Source of the DNA: CAYFUF01 sp964394795
Lineage (GTDB): Bacteria; Bacillota; Clostridia; Tissierellales; Peptoniphilaceae
Assembly (NCBI GenBank): GCA_964394795.1
Contig: CAYMYX010000005.1
Span: 1-64,000, forward strand
DNA: 64,000 nt
Direction of reading: 5' to 3'
Below the pieces are notes generated by a model that was given only the letters and a program-made list of their open reading frames with translations, did no database searches and was not told where the DNA came from. Shown here piece by piece: positions 50,398-59,589 of this stretch. Within the stretch, counting starts at the first letter, position 1. The number at the start of each line of letters is the position of its first letter. The translations under genes and the position numbers were made by a program.

Positions 50398-50416
50398 AAA
50401 AGGCGTTCACGCTTTT
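50398..50416 (-). terminator. Weak hairpin after the Tad gene cluster
   Basis: A short stem with one bulge (AAAAGGCG at 50398-50405 with CGCTTTT at 50410-50416, loop TTCA) lies just beyond the last Tad-locus gene, with T-rich sequence after it on the minus strand. It could end or attenuate the Tad transcript. Confidence 0.4.
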
Positions 50417-50418
50417 TG

Positions 50419-51348
50419 TTAAGGTTGCAAGGCCAAAAACGTTATCTGATAGCAAATTCCATTACGAATCCCATAGCAAATTCCATCTTGTCTTATCGAT
50501 GAAACTTGTTCGAACAACTCCTCCAACAGCAAGGTGTCAGGCTGATCAACGTAGGCTAAACCAGTGCCACCTTCCACTTCCACCTGAATAATATCTCTAC
50601 TTTCTATCGCTTGTGTCTCGATCCTTTCCCCTATAAATAATCTTCCCGCAGAATTTGGATGAACTTCCGCATCATCAGTTTCCATCTTTCCTCCTACAAT
50701 TTCTTGATACTTCCCTTTTCTGTTATAGCGGAGAACTAAACCATCAAGACTTGCTAGAAATCCTTCAGCGTCAATGAGAACTTTATCGAATTTCTGGCTT
50801 TTGGGATAAGCAGATTCATCAGCCATATAGACACCCTCTTCATCAGAGAAGAAAATCTGCCCATAATAAATACCAAGATAGCTAACGGCGCCTAAATCTC
50901 TCAATCTGGTTTTAGATAGTAGCTCAATTTTCAGCTGATGATATTTTTCTTCGTCTTTGTTTTCTAGTGAGGGATATTCCTGTAACAAACGGTAAGCATC
51001 GCTATAGATTCTCTTCTCGATATAACCCTCCGTGAGCTTTGTAAGAAGATCAAATTCGTCATCTAAGGATAAATAAGTTTTTGCTAGTTTTTCCGCATCC
51101 CAGAGTTGACCCAGACTAATTTGTGCCATTATCTCTATACGGATGAGTTCTAAATCACTTCTATCGCTATCCTTGAAACGATCCAAGACCTCTTCATATA
51201 ATCCTCCCCGATAGAGACTACTGACCTCACTTTTAAATGACCTATCCTCAATACTGGCAACTTCATTCTGTTTTTGTATAGCAAACATAGACCAAGTAAC
51301 TAAAATGAAGAATAGTAAAGCAGGAAGCAGTTGACTAATCCTTTTCAT
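50419..51348 (-). CDS. Membrane-anchored helical-repeat protein of the Tad locus, unknown function
   Basis: I do not recognise a named family. The 309-residue product begins with a signal anchor (about 6-24). Residues 40-150 are helical and TPR-like (YRGGLYEEVLDRF, SLGQLWDAEKLAKTYLSL, KRIYSDAYRLLQEYP). Residues 155-309 are beta-rich, with short strands such as GIYYGQIFFSDEEGVYMAD, reminiscent of WG or propeller-type repeats. A near-duplicate GICYGIRN/GICYQI closes the protein. It overlaps the preceding TadE-like gene by 14 bases, so it is probably co-expressed with the pilus genes. It might help assemble or anchor the pilus on the outer face of the membrane; this is inference. Confidence 0.75.
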   Translation of the reverse strand: MKRISQLLPALLFFILVTWSMFAIQKQNEVASIEDRSFKSEVSSLYRGGLYEEVLDRFKDSDRSDLELIRIEIMAQISLGQLWDAEKLAKTYLSLDDEFDLLTKLTEGYIEKRIYSDAYRLLQEYPSLENKDEEKYHQLKIELLSKTRLRDLGAVSYLGIYYGQIFFSDEEGVYMADESAYPKSQKFDKVLIDAEGFLASLDGLVLRYNRKGKYQEIVGGKMETDDAEVHPNSAGRLFIGERIETQAIESRDIIQVEVEGGTGLAYVDQPDTLLLEELFEQVSSIRQDGICYGIRNGICYQITFLALQP

Positions 51349-52465
51349 CACTTCCCTCCTTAAACTTTTTCTCGCGGTAGCTTATCTCTAAGTTTATACC
51401 TTGCTCCTTCTCTAATTTTCTAATGATTTGATCCAGCTCGTTTTTAAATAGCGTGGCCTCTTCAGGAACAATGATATGAAGTCCGAGGCTCATGTCAGAA
51501 TGTAATGGTATTAATTCACCATTTGTTAATTCGATTTGATCATGCTTCTGATAGTTATCTTTCATCTTGTTAATTCGATTAATCAATGCTCGTTCCAAAC
51601 CCGGTATTTTAAGCGTGTAAGCTTTCGGATCAGAGCCTTCACCTGTCGCATAAGTTTTAGAGAATATTTGGAGCGAGAAGACTTCTTCTAACCTATCCGG
51701 TGGATAGTAAACGTCAAATCCTTTGCCGGTCTTTACCGCTTGACCCTTAGCTGAGTCCCTATAGATAGAGGCAAAGTAGCGACCTCGGTTGAAGGATGAA
51801 GCATCCCAAATGCTTGCCCCGTTACTGTCGTCTTCGTTAGATTCGTCATCTTGATTGTCAGTTAAGGCGATATCCGTTTGAGGTAGTTTCCACAAACCAG
51901 TTGCAGACTCTTGGCGAATTTGTAAACTTGTCCAATCTCCAAGATTTACCGGTAAAGCCAATTCGTATCGGAGATCCAAGTTTAACATCTGAGAATTTGT
52001 ATCGACATCAAGCGTCCAGTTGATTCCAGTTAATTGGTTCCGATCCATGACGACACCAAAGTTTGTTTCCTCACCCTCCAAATAGTTGAAAAGTAGGTGG
52101 GTTAAGTAAGCGCTAGTTGGGTTTACTATATTGGTAATTGCGCTTAATGTCTTATCGATGCCTATCCAATTATCCTCCTTGTCCTGGGTTGCTTTTTGGA
52201 AGCCAGCGTGGCCCAATACGGTCTCTAGCTCATCGGCTTGGTTGCCCAAAGCGTCAGCAAACGTAATCTGACTGGCAACCTCCAAAGTGACCTGATCAAG
52301 GGCATGGTAAACCATGGATTGAATACGAAGGAGTTGTAATATGCTAATCCAAGCGAATGTTACGAGAATGAAAACAAAGAGACCAAGAGCAGCTTCAATC
52401 GTTAAGCTTCCCTTTTCTCGCAGGTTCGATTGAATTGAATTAGGTCCTCGCAGAAGATGTTTCAT
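51335..52465 (-). CDS. TadE-like pseudopilin with large C-terminal domain
   Basis: The 376-residue protein starts with a basic leader and REKGSLTIEAALGLFVFILVT in two adjoining parts, the class III prepilin-like start of TadE/TadF proteins with Glu five residues after Gly. One membrane helix (about 24-44) follows. The remaining 330 residues are extracellular and not similar to a family I can name. They include a hydrophilic Asp/Ser/Asn-rich loop near 190-205. The start at 52465 overlaps the lipoprotein gene by 26 bases. It is much larger than a typical TadE (about 150-200). Confidence 0.78.
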   Translation of the reverse strand: MKHLLRGPNSIQSNLREKGSLTIEAALGLFVFILVTFAWISILQLLRIQSMVYHALDQVTLEVASQITFADALGNQADELETVLGHAGFQKATQDKEDNWIGIDKTLSAITNIVNPTSAYLTHLLFNYLEGEETNFGVVMDRNQLTGINWTLDVDTNSQMLNLDLRYELALPVNLGDWTSLQIRQESATGLWKLPQTDIALTDNQDDESNEDDSNGASIWDASSFNRGRYFASIYRDSAKGQAVKTGKGFDVYYPPDRLEEVFSLQIFSKTYATGEGSDPKAYTLKIPGLERALINRINKMKDNYQKHDQIELTNGELIPLHSDMSLGLHIIVPEEATLFKNELDQIIRKLEKEQGINLEISYREKKFKEGSDEKD

Positions 52466-53138
52466 TCTCAATTGCTCTTTCGATAATATCCCTCAAAATG
52501 GGTTTGATGTACATCTCATCGTGGTCATCATTGGCATAGACATAAATGGTGATTAAGCGTTGGCCAAGTTCAAGGCTCGGCAAAGATAAGGTAGCACTAT
52601 GGATAGATAAACTATTGGAAAGAGATGAGCTTCTGGCTTTTCCAATTCTGTAAACGAAGGGGCTTTTTTCATCAAAGTAAGATTTCGCAACTTCCGAATC
52701 GGTTAACAACGCTGTCCAATCGTCTGACACCTCTGACCAAGTTAGCTCCGTGGATGAAGCTATCTCACCCCTTGCAAAAGAAGGTGCTTCCTCAGTGAAG
52801 TTAGTGTCGAAGGCAGATAGGGTTTTGTCATGATCGTCCAGATCATTGGGTATCTCGTTATATTCATCGGACACTTCGGCATAGATGCAAATCCGTCTTT
52901 CGGGATCCACATAGAAACAGCCATAGGGTTGGTCGTTAACCCACCAGTCCTCTGGTAAGTATAGGTTGACATCGTAAATCAAGCTTAGTTGGTTTAAGTC
53001 TCCGGACCATGAAGGGGCATTGCCATCGAATACCACTTCTTCCAAAGATTGCTCGCCTTTCCTTTCGTCGTCTGAACCGCAACCCACCAAAATGCCCACC
53101 AACACTAAAGAAAGTAAGATAAATCTACTACGTTTCAT
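52440..53138 (-). CDS. Lipoprotein of the Tad locus, unknown function
   Basis: The 232-residue product has a clear lipoprotein signal, basic MKRSR, a hydrophobic core and the lipobox LVGC at about residue 20, so Cys20 would be lipidated after cleavage. The mature part (about 210 residues) is soluble and acidic, with no domain I recognise. Its start overlaps the stop of the large TadG-like gene by four bases (ATGA), which ties it to the pilus operon. A monoderm Tad system lacks the outer-membrane pilotin, and a membrane-anchored lipoprotein could replace a periplasmic component; that is a guess. Confidence 0.8.
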   Translation of the reverse strand: MKRSRFILLSLVLVGILVGCGSDDERKGEQSLEEVVFDGNAPSWSGDLNQLSLIYDVNLYLPEDWWVNDQPYGCFYVDPERRICIYAEVSDEYNEIPNDLDDHDKTLSAFDTNFTEEAPSFARGEIASSTELTWSEVSDDWTALLTDSEVAKSYFDEKSPFVYRIGKARSSSLSNSLSIHSATLSLPSLELGQRLITIYVYANDDHDEMYIKPILRDIIERAIENETSSART

Positions 53139-56113
53139 TTCCCATATCCCTCCTTCCACTCTTCTTTAAACCGCCAACGGTTTCTTCGAACAAACGCTTC
53201 ATCCGATGTTCGCAGAGACAAGTTACCATCAAAATTGTTTAAGAAGAAAATACTGACATCTACTTCGATTGCTTGGTCTAGCTCTGTAGCTGCTATGAGA
53301 ATATCTGTTGTATCAACCTCCATTTGAATCAGCATGGATGTATTCACTAGTAAGTCTCGTTTTCCTTGGTCGCCACTCATCTTCATCAGGAGAATAAAAA
53401 ATAGGTAGTCTTCGTAGGCCATCGTCATCGATGCAGCCACAGACATATCAGCAGATAGGCTGCCACCCCCTAAGTCACTGGTGAATCCATCAAGCCAACC
53501 TTGAATCGCGTCCTTGCTGACCTTTTCACCACGGTCTCTTAAATTATTTAGTTGGCCAAGCCATTTTTCTGTTAACTCATCAACTTTACTATTCACCTTT
53601 TCTAAAATTGGAGCAAGGATGCCGTCAACGAGATTTTTCGCATCAACTAAGATACCTTCTGTTATCCCGTCAGTTTCAAATTTCTTTTGGTAAATTTCAT
53701 CCACCCGACTCACAAAAGTATCTTTTGTGTTGCGAATATCGGCCAAAGCGCTAGAGTAGGCTTCGCCGACTGCTCCTTCCATGGAATAAGATTCCAAGGA
53801 AATTATCATTTCATCAAACTTGCTACTTATCTCATTTTTACTAGTATCTACTTGAGTCAAGATTTGTTGAATAAAAGACTGAAGAGGGTTGGTCAGTGCA
53901 TCTTCTACTGTTTGTAAGGCAGAGTTTTTTATTTCATTTAAACTCTCTTTAGTCACCTCTCCCGCTGCCCCAATACCTGAGGCAACTTCATCCTCAACCA
54001 AGTTAAAGATATCTTCTACGACATCATTAGCGATAGCTTTGACACCGGACAAAGAGAAACGCCACGTGTTCCTCGTCTTGATGAGGGGCAGTTCATCTCC
54101 TGAGGTAAGATCACCCATATCCAACCAAGTTTCACCTACCGCAGCAACAACTAGGAGGACTGTTTTTACAAAGGGAACACCAAAACCTGTCCAACCAGCT
54201 AAACCAAATGCTATCATTGAAGCTTCTTGACGAAGGTCGGCGGAAGTAAAGGCATAGAGCATGTTCGTGATGAGTCGAAGTCCGCTTATCCAGTTTTCAG
54301 CTGTCTTTACATTGCTTTGTAAGCTATCCTTGCCGAAAAGAATAAACTCCAACTCGGCACCATATAGATTCCGGTCACTCAAGCTTGAAGCGGTTAAGCT
54401 CAACCCTGTTTCTTTGCTATCCTTGCTTCTCAGAGCTGACAGGCGATGACTGAACATTCCCTTCCAATAACCTAATAGAGATAAGGTATCTTTTGTCGCT
54501 TCGGCTAGGTTCGCACCATCAAGGAGCGTGGCTACATCATCCATTTGCCCCATGGCATCATCCACATAAGCTTCGTCCCCTCCACCAGATAGTGTAGAGA
54601 TGTCATAAGCTTGTTGCCAAGAACGGTAAGCATCAAAAGAAGTTTTATCACTTGAGCTAATGCCATAATCTGCGATGGTGCCCATTACCGTAGGTAGATT
54701 ATTTCGAATAGCTCTTTTCGCTTCCGCTTTAGCCTTTCTTTTTTTATTCCAGGAATTAAAGAATTCCAGAAGACCCGTTCTACCTTCCTGGCTGCTGTTC
54801 TTTAGCTCATTTTGCATTCTCTGAGCTTGGTCAGGAAAGACTACAGTTAGGTCCCACGTTTCTCCACCTTGTGCGAATAACTTTTCAATATTTCCTTGAA
54901 ACTCGTCTTTAACAATCGAGCTGTCTTTATCCAGAAGCTTTTGAAAAGATGCTTGGTCAAATAGCTCAAACCAATCATCCAAGGAAAACTTTCGAACTAA
55001 CTTATCTTCGTAACTAAGATTTGACCAAATAACCGCTTGTTCATTAAGCAAGCGCTCTACTTCAATTAAGCTTTCCTTTAATGCCTTCATTTCAATGATA
55101 TCCCCAGGCTGATGAGTAGCATAATAATCGCCTCGTAGGGACTGAGCTAGCTCACCTGCCGGTAAATTATCAATTGAGCTGCCCCATGTATTGTAGGCTG
55201 CCTCCAAATCTGATGAAGGTTGTTCCAATCCTTCAATTTGGCGAATCGCCGTCCCTGCTTTGTTTTGAGACTCAACCATGGTTTTTAATGTTTCCGTATA
55301 ATAATTGGATATCTTATCTAGACTAACCTTTCCTGAATCCCTGATTTCTCTAGGGATGTCTTCATCCTCACTTGCTTCATGGGTTTTGTATAGCTGGAAT
55401 ATTTCGATGAGGTAGACATAAAAGGGGGCCATCCGCTCAGCCAACGACGGTATCGATTCAACAAGACCACTATTGTCATCACCGACCGTTCGCTCAAGAG
55501 CCTTATCGATTAACTTATTGCCGTCGTTTTCAGAGAATATCTTCCATGAGCCTGATAAATCCTCTATTTTTCCCTGAACAGTATGGAGCTTCTTTTCGAA
55601 ATCGACTTTGGATTTGAAACTATCCACCGCTTCACTAGCTCTCTGATAGAATGAGAACTTCGATAGTATCGCGTCCACCCCACGAATGGGGAGCTGCCAG
55701 TCCATCATGGCTATGATTTGCTTTTCCAAAACATCAGGATTAGCCAAAACCATATCTTCAACAGGTGATGCTTCTACAGCGATAAGTTCCGTGTTCAAGG
55801 AGTTATCTTTCTCCTCTTTTCCCTTTCTCGTATTCAATCTTGTTTCCAAGGCTTGCTCGCCTCTTTCTTTCGCTTCTTCAAAATCTCCAATAGCAAAGAG
55901 CCCGAATTCTTCGAATAGGTGCTCATCGTAAGCGGATAGCATTGCATTCGAGGACAATCGCATAGCATCCAGCGCATCAGCTTTTGCCGACTCAATCATG
56001 GCTAGATCGTAAAGAACACCAGTAAAAAGGAACAGGCTGAGAATAAGAAGAGCAAGAAAAATGCTAATAGCCCCCTGTTCTTTCTTCGCTAATTTGAAGA
56101 TATAGTCCGCCAT
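53135..56113 (-). CDS. Giant TadG-like/DUF5702-type surface protein
   Basis: The 992-residue protein starts with the TadG-type anchor EQGAISIFLALLILSLFLF and continues VLYDLAMIESAKADALDAMR, then AMLSAYDEHLFEEFGLFAIG, which I associate with DUF5702. The remaining 900 residues are largely helical with coiled-coil character (for example about 170-350 and 765-870). A hydrophobic block near 635-690 may be one or two further membrane segments. The C-terminal 100 residues contain a conserved-looking LFFILLMKMSGDQGKRDLL. It starts eight bases after the TadE-like gene and is the largest product in the locus. It could span the thick wall as a pilus base or scaffold. ATG 56113 follows TAGGAG. Confidence 0.8.
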   Translation of the reverse strand: MADYIFKLAKKEQGAISIFLALLILSLFLFTGVLYDLAMIESAKADALDAMRLSSNAMLSAYDEHLFEEFGLFAIGDFEEAKERGEQALETRLNTRKGKEEKDNSLNTELIAVEASPVEDMVLANPDVLEKQIIAMMDWQLPIRGVDAILSKFSFYQRASEAVDSFKSKVDFEKKLHTVQGKIEDLSGSWKIFSENDGNKLIDKALERTVGDDNSGLVESIPSLAERMAPFYVYLIEIFQLYKTHEASEDEDIPREIRDSGKVSLDKISNYYTETLKTMVESQNKAGTAIRQIEGLEQPSSDLEAAYNTWGSSIDNLPAGELAQSLRGDYYATHQPGDIIEMKALKESLIEVERLLNEQAVIWSNLSYEDKLVRKFSLDDWFELFDQASFQKLLDKDSSIVKDEFQGNIEKLFAQGGETWDLTVVFPDQAQRMQNELKNSSQEGRTGLLEFFNSWNKKRKAKAEAKRAIRNNLPTVMGTIADYGISSSDKTSFDAYRSWQQAYDISTLSGGGDEAYVDDAMGQMDDVATLLDGANLAEATKDTLSLLGYWKGMFSHRLSALRSKDSKETGLSLTASSLSDRNLYGAELEFILFGKDSLQSNVKTAENWISGLRLITNMLYAFTSADLRQEASMIAFGLAGWTGFGVPFVKTVLLVVAAVGETWLDMGDLTSGDELPLIKTRNTWRFSLSGVKAIANDVVEDIFNLVEDEVASGIGAAGEVTKESLNEIKNSALQTVEDALTNPLQSFIQQILTQVDTSKNEISSKFDEMIISLESYSMEGAVGEAYSSALADIRNTKDTFVSRVDEIYQKKFETDGITEGILVDAKNLVDGILAPILEKVNSKVDELTEKWLGQLNNLRDRGEKVSKDAIQGWLDGFTSDLGGGSLSADMSVAASMTMAYEDYLFFILLMKMSGDQGKRDLLVNTSMLIQMEVDTTDILIAATELDQAIEVDVSIFFLNNFDGNLSLRTSDEAFVRRNRWRFKEEWKEGYGK

Positions 56114-56121
56114 GACGACTC

Positions 56122-56556
56122 CTATTTTCTGCTCTTGATTTCCTGCAACCAAGCTTGCAAACTTTGCAGATGCCACAAGTCCCAATCGCTCTCGTTGAGA
56201 AAATTCGTTACTTGTTGGATAATTTGAATGTCTTCTCCAGAATGAAAAGGAAAGTTGCCCGCAAATGAAGTGTGTTTGCTTGTTTCTCTTTTGGTAAAAA
56301 TTAGGCCGCTATCTTTACTCGTGCTCTCGGCGAAAACCGCTTCCTTAGACCCACCTTGCCTATCAGCATAAATTCTTTTAGCCTCCTGCACGCGAATGTC
56401 TGCATAATCCACATTAGCCTTCCAAAAGAGAAGGGCTAGAAGTATCAGGAAGAAGATAACGAGAAAAACTAAAGGGTAGATGAAGGCGGACTCAAAAACT
56501 GGGATCGCTCCTCTTTCGTCTTTGAAAGCAGTTGACAGCTTGCGGTAGTTAATCAT
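56122..56556 (-). CDS. TadE-like minor pseudopilin
   Basis: The 144-residue protein has a basic leader and DERGAIPVFESAFIYPLVFL, the TadE signature with Glu in the hydrophobic stretch (about residues 15-40). The short C-terminal domain is hydrophilic and ends in KSRK. TadE proteins are processed by the prepilin peptidase and are needed for Tad pilus assembly. It overlaps the flp gene by four bases (ATGA). No prepilin peptidase gene is in the window. Confidence 0.82.
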   Translation of the reverse strand: MINYRKLSTAFKDERGAIPVFESAFIYPLVFLVIFFLILLALLFWKANVDYADIRVQEAKRIYADRQGGSKEAVFAESTSKDSGLIFTKRETSKHTSFAGNFPFHSGEDIQIIQQVTNFLNESDWDLWHLQSLQAWLQEIKSRK

Positions 56557-56738
56557 ATTTGCAAAGCTTCAATCTTAATTCGATCCAATAGGTCGTTTAA
56601 GAGTGCGGTAATTCCATCGCGGAAAATAGCCACCAAAGCGATGACTACCAATAGGATGAGAACGATAGCCACCATATTAATTTCTCCGTCTTCTTGTAAC
56701 ATTCTGTTCTTGAAACGAATAGCAGATTCAGCTAGCAT
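56553..56738 (-). CDS. Flp-type (Flp1-like) pilin
   Basis: This is the probable major pilin of the Tad system, only 61 residues. A short basic leader ends in QEDG, followed by the helix EINMVAIVLILLVVIALVAIF. Processing after Gly18 would leave a mature pilin of about 43 residues beginning with Glu. The C-terminal part (LLNDLLDRIKIEAL) is amphipathic. Size and position between tadC and tadE fit the Flp1-like pilins of clostridia. It overlaps tadE by four bases and follows tadC by 10. Confidence 0.85.
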   Translation of the reverse strand: MLAESAIRFKNRMLQEDGEINMVAIVLILLVVIALVAIFRDGITALLNDLLDRIKIEALQI

Positions 56739-56748
56739 AGTAAACTCC

Positions 56749-57606
56749 TTATAAACTGCGCCCTAGGGCAGGTAGTAACACAATAATCAGAATTCCAAGA
56801 AACAAAAGCAGGCTGGGAAACACCATCTTTTGTTTCGCTTCCTCAGAGCCTATTCGATAGGCCCTTTTCATCTTTTCGTAGATATCTTTTTGCATCAGAC
56901 TCAGACCAACGACAATTTCCTTGCCTCCATTTTCTAAGTTATGGGTGATAAGATTAGCCAGGTCCCGAAACATCGTTAACCGATACTGGTCTCCAAACTG
57001 GGCAAAAGCCTTCCAACTGCCAATCCCGGTCTTCTCTTCCTTCAGCACTTGACCCATGACGCGATATATTTCTTCTTCAGAAGAGTTAGCTACTTCCTGC
57101 CACGCCTGATTTAAACTCCTTCCACTTTCCAAGGCAAGGCGAAGTTGCATAAGGGCCATAGGCATCTGTTCAATCAACAATACCTGCAACTCCCTAGCCT
57201 CTTGTTCAGCCTTGGTTCGAGGAATCATTATTCGACCTAGTATTGCTAGTCCTAAAATCATTGATAGGGTGTTTAACCAAAGTAAGGTGATTATCAATAG
57301 ACCAATTAATAAGTAGACATCCCTGAGTGTGGCTTTTATCCTTTGATCAAACAGGAACTCCCCTTCTTTTGGACCATGCAAAATGGTTAAATTCCGATAA
57401 TAGGAAGAAGTAATCTTTCTTTTCTTCGACTGATAGATTGCTCCATCCAAATAAGTAGATAGAAAATCTAAAGAGCTAAATAGATGATTATAATTTGACC
57501 TACTGCTCAACCTAGTATCATCTTCTGGACTAAATGCTGTCCATGCCTTAACGTAAATCCCTAACCATAGGAGCGCAAGGATTCCTTTCCCAATCATAGC
57601 TGTCAT
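56749..57606 (-). CDS. tadC: Tad pilus inner-membrane platform protein TadC
   Basis: TadC pairs with TadB as the membrane platform that couples the TadA motor to pilin assembly. The 285-residue protein belongs to the type II secretion F family, with the cytoplasmic four-helix domain at about 125-245 (MPMALMQLRLALESGRSLNQ). Membrane helices lie near the start, at about 95-125 and at the C terminus (FPSLLLFLGILIIVLLPALG). I chose the ATG at 57606 that overlaps the tadB stop by four bases; a longer start would overlap tadB by 67 bases. Confidence 0.88.
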   Translation of the reverse strand: MTAMIGKGILALLWLGIYVKAWTAFSPEDDTRLSSRSNYNHLFSSLDFLSTYLDGAIYQSKKRKITSSYYRNLTILHGPKEGEFLFDQRIKATLRDVYLLIGLLIITLLWLNTLSMILGLAILGRIMIPRTKAEQEARELQVLLIEQMPMALMQLRLALESGRSLNQAWQEVANSSEEEIYRVMGQVLKEEKTGIGSWKAFAQFGDQYRLTMFRDLANLITHNLENGGKEIVVGLSLMQKDIYEKMKRAYRIGSEEAKQKMVFPSLLLFLGILIIVLLPALGRSL

Positions 57607-58352
57607 AGCTGAAAGTCTTCTACATTGATTTGACCTGTCCCACCAATAATCTGTTCGGACCATAACCAAGCTATGATGAAAAGTAGCAGAAACACTGATC
57701 GTGCTATGAGCCCAATCAATCCTATGGGACCACCATCCAGCCCAGTTATTTGCATCATGAAAAGCATGACGAAAGGCAAAATAAAGAGTAGTGCTTGTTC
57801 TTTTCGGCTCGACAGTAACTTTGCCTCCTTTTCATCTGCTAAGTCTTGGAACTCAACCAAAACTAAATGATAGGATTGGATTAATTGATCAATACTTATC
57901 CCTTGGTAAAAAGCGGATATTAAGCTCCTCGAAAACTGCTCCATCAATGGATCACCAAGAATATGGCCAAAATAGAGCAATGCCTTATCTTGTCCTTCAC
58001 CTAAACGAACGATTTCGCCATACTGGTTCAAGGCAACCATTATCCGCTCGTCTTCTTCAAAGAGTTTAGATAAATCCTGTTGGGTCAAAAGCATTGCCTG
58101 ACTTAAGTTTTGCTTTCCGACCAGATTCGATTGTAGACTTTCGAAGAAGAGACGCTCCTGTCGTAGCAAGTTAACCTTGGCGCTGCTGAGCTCTCTTTTC
58201 TTCATCAATTTGCGGAAGGTCATATAACCCAAAGGTAGACTCAAGAAGAGAAACCAGACTCTTGGCAAGAATATCCAACTCAGGATGCTAATAGCGATGA
58301 TAGCAAGTAAGCTAGCAAATCTTTTCTCTACTCTCCCTTTCGTTTTAATCAT
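57603..58352 (-). CDS. tadB: Tad pilus inner-membrane platform protein TadB
   Basis: The 249-residue protein has two helices near the N terminus (about 12-45), a cytoplasmic type II secretion F-like domain and two C-terminal helices (about 180-235). The segment LLRQERLFFESLQSNLVGKQ near 63 and QFSRSLISAFYQGISIDQLI near 135 mirror the duplicated helical repeats of the family. It overlaps tadA by eight bases and tadC by four. Confidence 0.86.
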   Translation of the reverse strand: MIKTKGRVEKRFASLLAIIAISILSWIFLPRVWFLFLSLPLGYMTFRKLMKKRELSSAKVNLLRQERLFFESLQSNLVGKQNLSQAMLLTQQDLSKLFEEDERIMVALNQYGEIVRLGEGQDKALLYFGHILGDPLMEQFSRSLISAFYQGISIDQLIQSYHLVLVEFQDLADEKEAKLLSSRKEQALLFILPFVMLFMMQITGLDGGPIGLIGLIARSVFLLLFIIAWLWSEQIIGGTGQINVEDFQL

Positions 58353-59574
58353 GGCTTTTAACCTCCAAATCTTCCATCTCTGGGGTTGATGAATCTCTTT
58401 GTTCGATTCGACGTTCTTGAAGATCAGCTACCTGTGCTAGCTTATCGCCTTCCAAACGGAACAAAGACTTGTAGGTAAGTTGGTCTTCTTTGAAAACCAT
58501 TTGGGCAATCTCACCTACTTTCCGAGACCCATCTAACTGCCTTTGGATATGGATACATAAATCGAAAGCCCGGCCTATCTGTTGGCGAATGGCATGAAAG
58601 GGTAACTTGGCATCCGCACTTAACACCATCGTTTCAAGTCGGGATTGCATCTCAATGATGGAATTGGCATGGCCAGTCGAGAGGGATCCCTCGTGGCCGG
58701 TATTAAACGCTTGAAGCATATCCAAGGCTTCAGCACCACGGACCTCGCCGACAATAATGCGGTCAGGTCTCATACGCAAGGCGGTCCGAATGAGATCACG
58801 AATGGAGATTTCACCTTCGCCTTGGACATTCTTTCTCCTGGCTTCCAAGGCAATCCAATTTGGATGCCCATCGAAGTTCAACTCTCTCGCATCCTCAATT
58901 GTGATTAGGCGTTCGTCTTTTGGTATCTCTCCAGCCAAAACGTTGAGCAAAGTCGTTTTACCTGAGCCTGTTCCGCCGGAGATGAACATACTCTTTTTCT
59001 TCCTTACACTATCCTTGAGAAAGTCTGCAGCCACCTGAGACAAGGTCTTGTTATCCACCAAATCGTTCAAAGTGAAGGTCTGTTCGCCAAAACGACGGAT
59101 AGTCATGACGTCTCCCTCCGCAGCTATCGGGCTGAGGACAATATTGACTCTTGCGCCATCCTTCATCCGACAATCTAGTATGGGATTGCGGAGGTGAACT
59201 TCCTTCCCTGCTTCGTCAACGATTTTCTGTATCACATTTCGATATATCTCAGGGGATGCAAAAGCAAAGTTTGAAGCGTAGACCTTCCCTCCCTTTTCAT
59301 AGAAGATACGGTCGTAAGCATTCACCATAATTTCAGTTACGCTACTATCATGGATGAGTTTGTCCAAGATATCGTAGCCGCGGATGCGAGCAAAGGTTGC
59401 ATCCAGGATTTCTACTTGCTCTGATATTGTTAGATTCAAATTGTGGGAGATACTTTTGACTTCCTTCTCAATTAGCTGTAGCAAATCGTCCTTACTGAGT
59501 AGTGCCAAGTTCGTTTGGTTGCGCAAAGTGCCTACTATATTTTCAATATGGATATCTATTTGACCTCGATCCAT
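58345..59574 (-). CDS. tadA: Tad pilus assembly ATPase TadA/CpaF
   Basis: TadA is the hexameric secretion ATPase that powers pilus assembly. The 409-residue protein has the N-terminal domain (about 1-160), Walker A ISGGTGSGKTTLLNVLAG near 199, the Asp box RLITIEDARELNF, Walker B-region RPDRIIVGEVRGAEALDML near 267, and the His box NTGHEGSLSTGHANS near 291. The length is typical for CpaF. GGAGG precedes the ATG by seven bases. It heads the Tad operon, behind a leader of about 145 bases with strong pairing potential. Confidence 0.95.
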   Translation of the reverse strand: MDRGQIDIHIENIVGTLRNQTNLALLSKDDLLQLIEKEVKSISHNLNLTISEQVEILDATFARIRGYDILDKLIHDSSVTEIMVNAYDRIFYEKGGKVYASNFAFASPEIYRNVIQKIVDEAGKEVHLRNPILDCRMKDGARVNIVLSPIAAEGDVMTIRRFGEQTFTLNDLVDNKTLSQVAADFLKDSVRKKKSMFISGGTGSGKTTLLNVLAGEIPKDERLITIEDARELNFDGHPNWIALEARRKNVQGEGEISIRDLIRTALRMRPDRIIVGEVRGAEALDMLQAFNTGHEGSLSTGHANSIIEMQSRLETMVLSADAKLPFHAIRQQIGRAFDLCIHIQRQLDGSRKVGEIAQMVFKEDQLTYKSLFRLEGDKLAQVADLQERRIEQRDSSTPEMEDLEVKSHD

Positions 59575-59589
59575 CTATCAACCTCCTTC

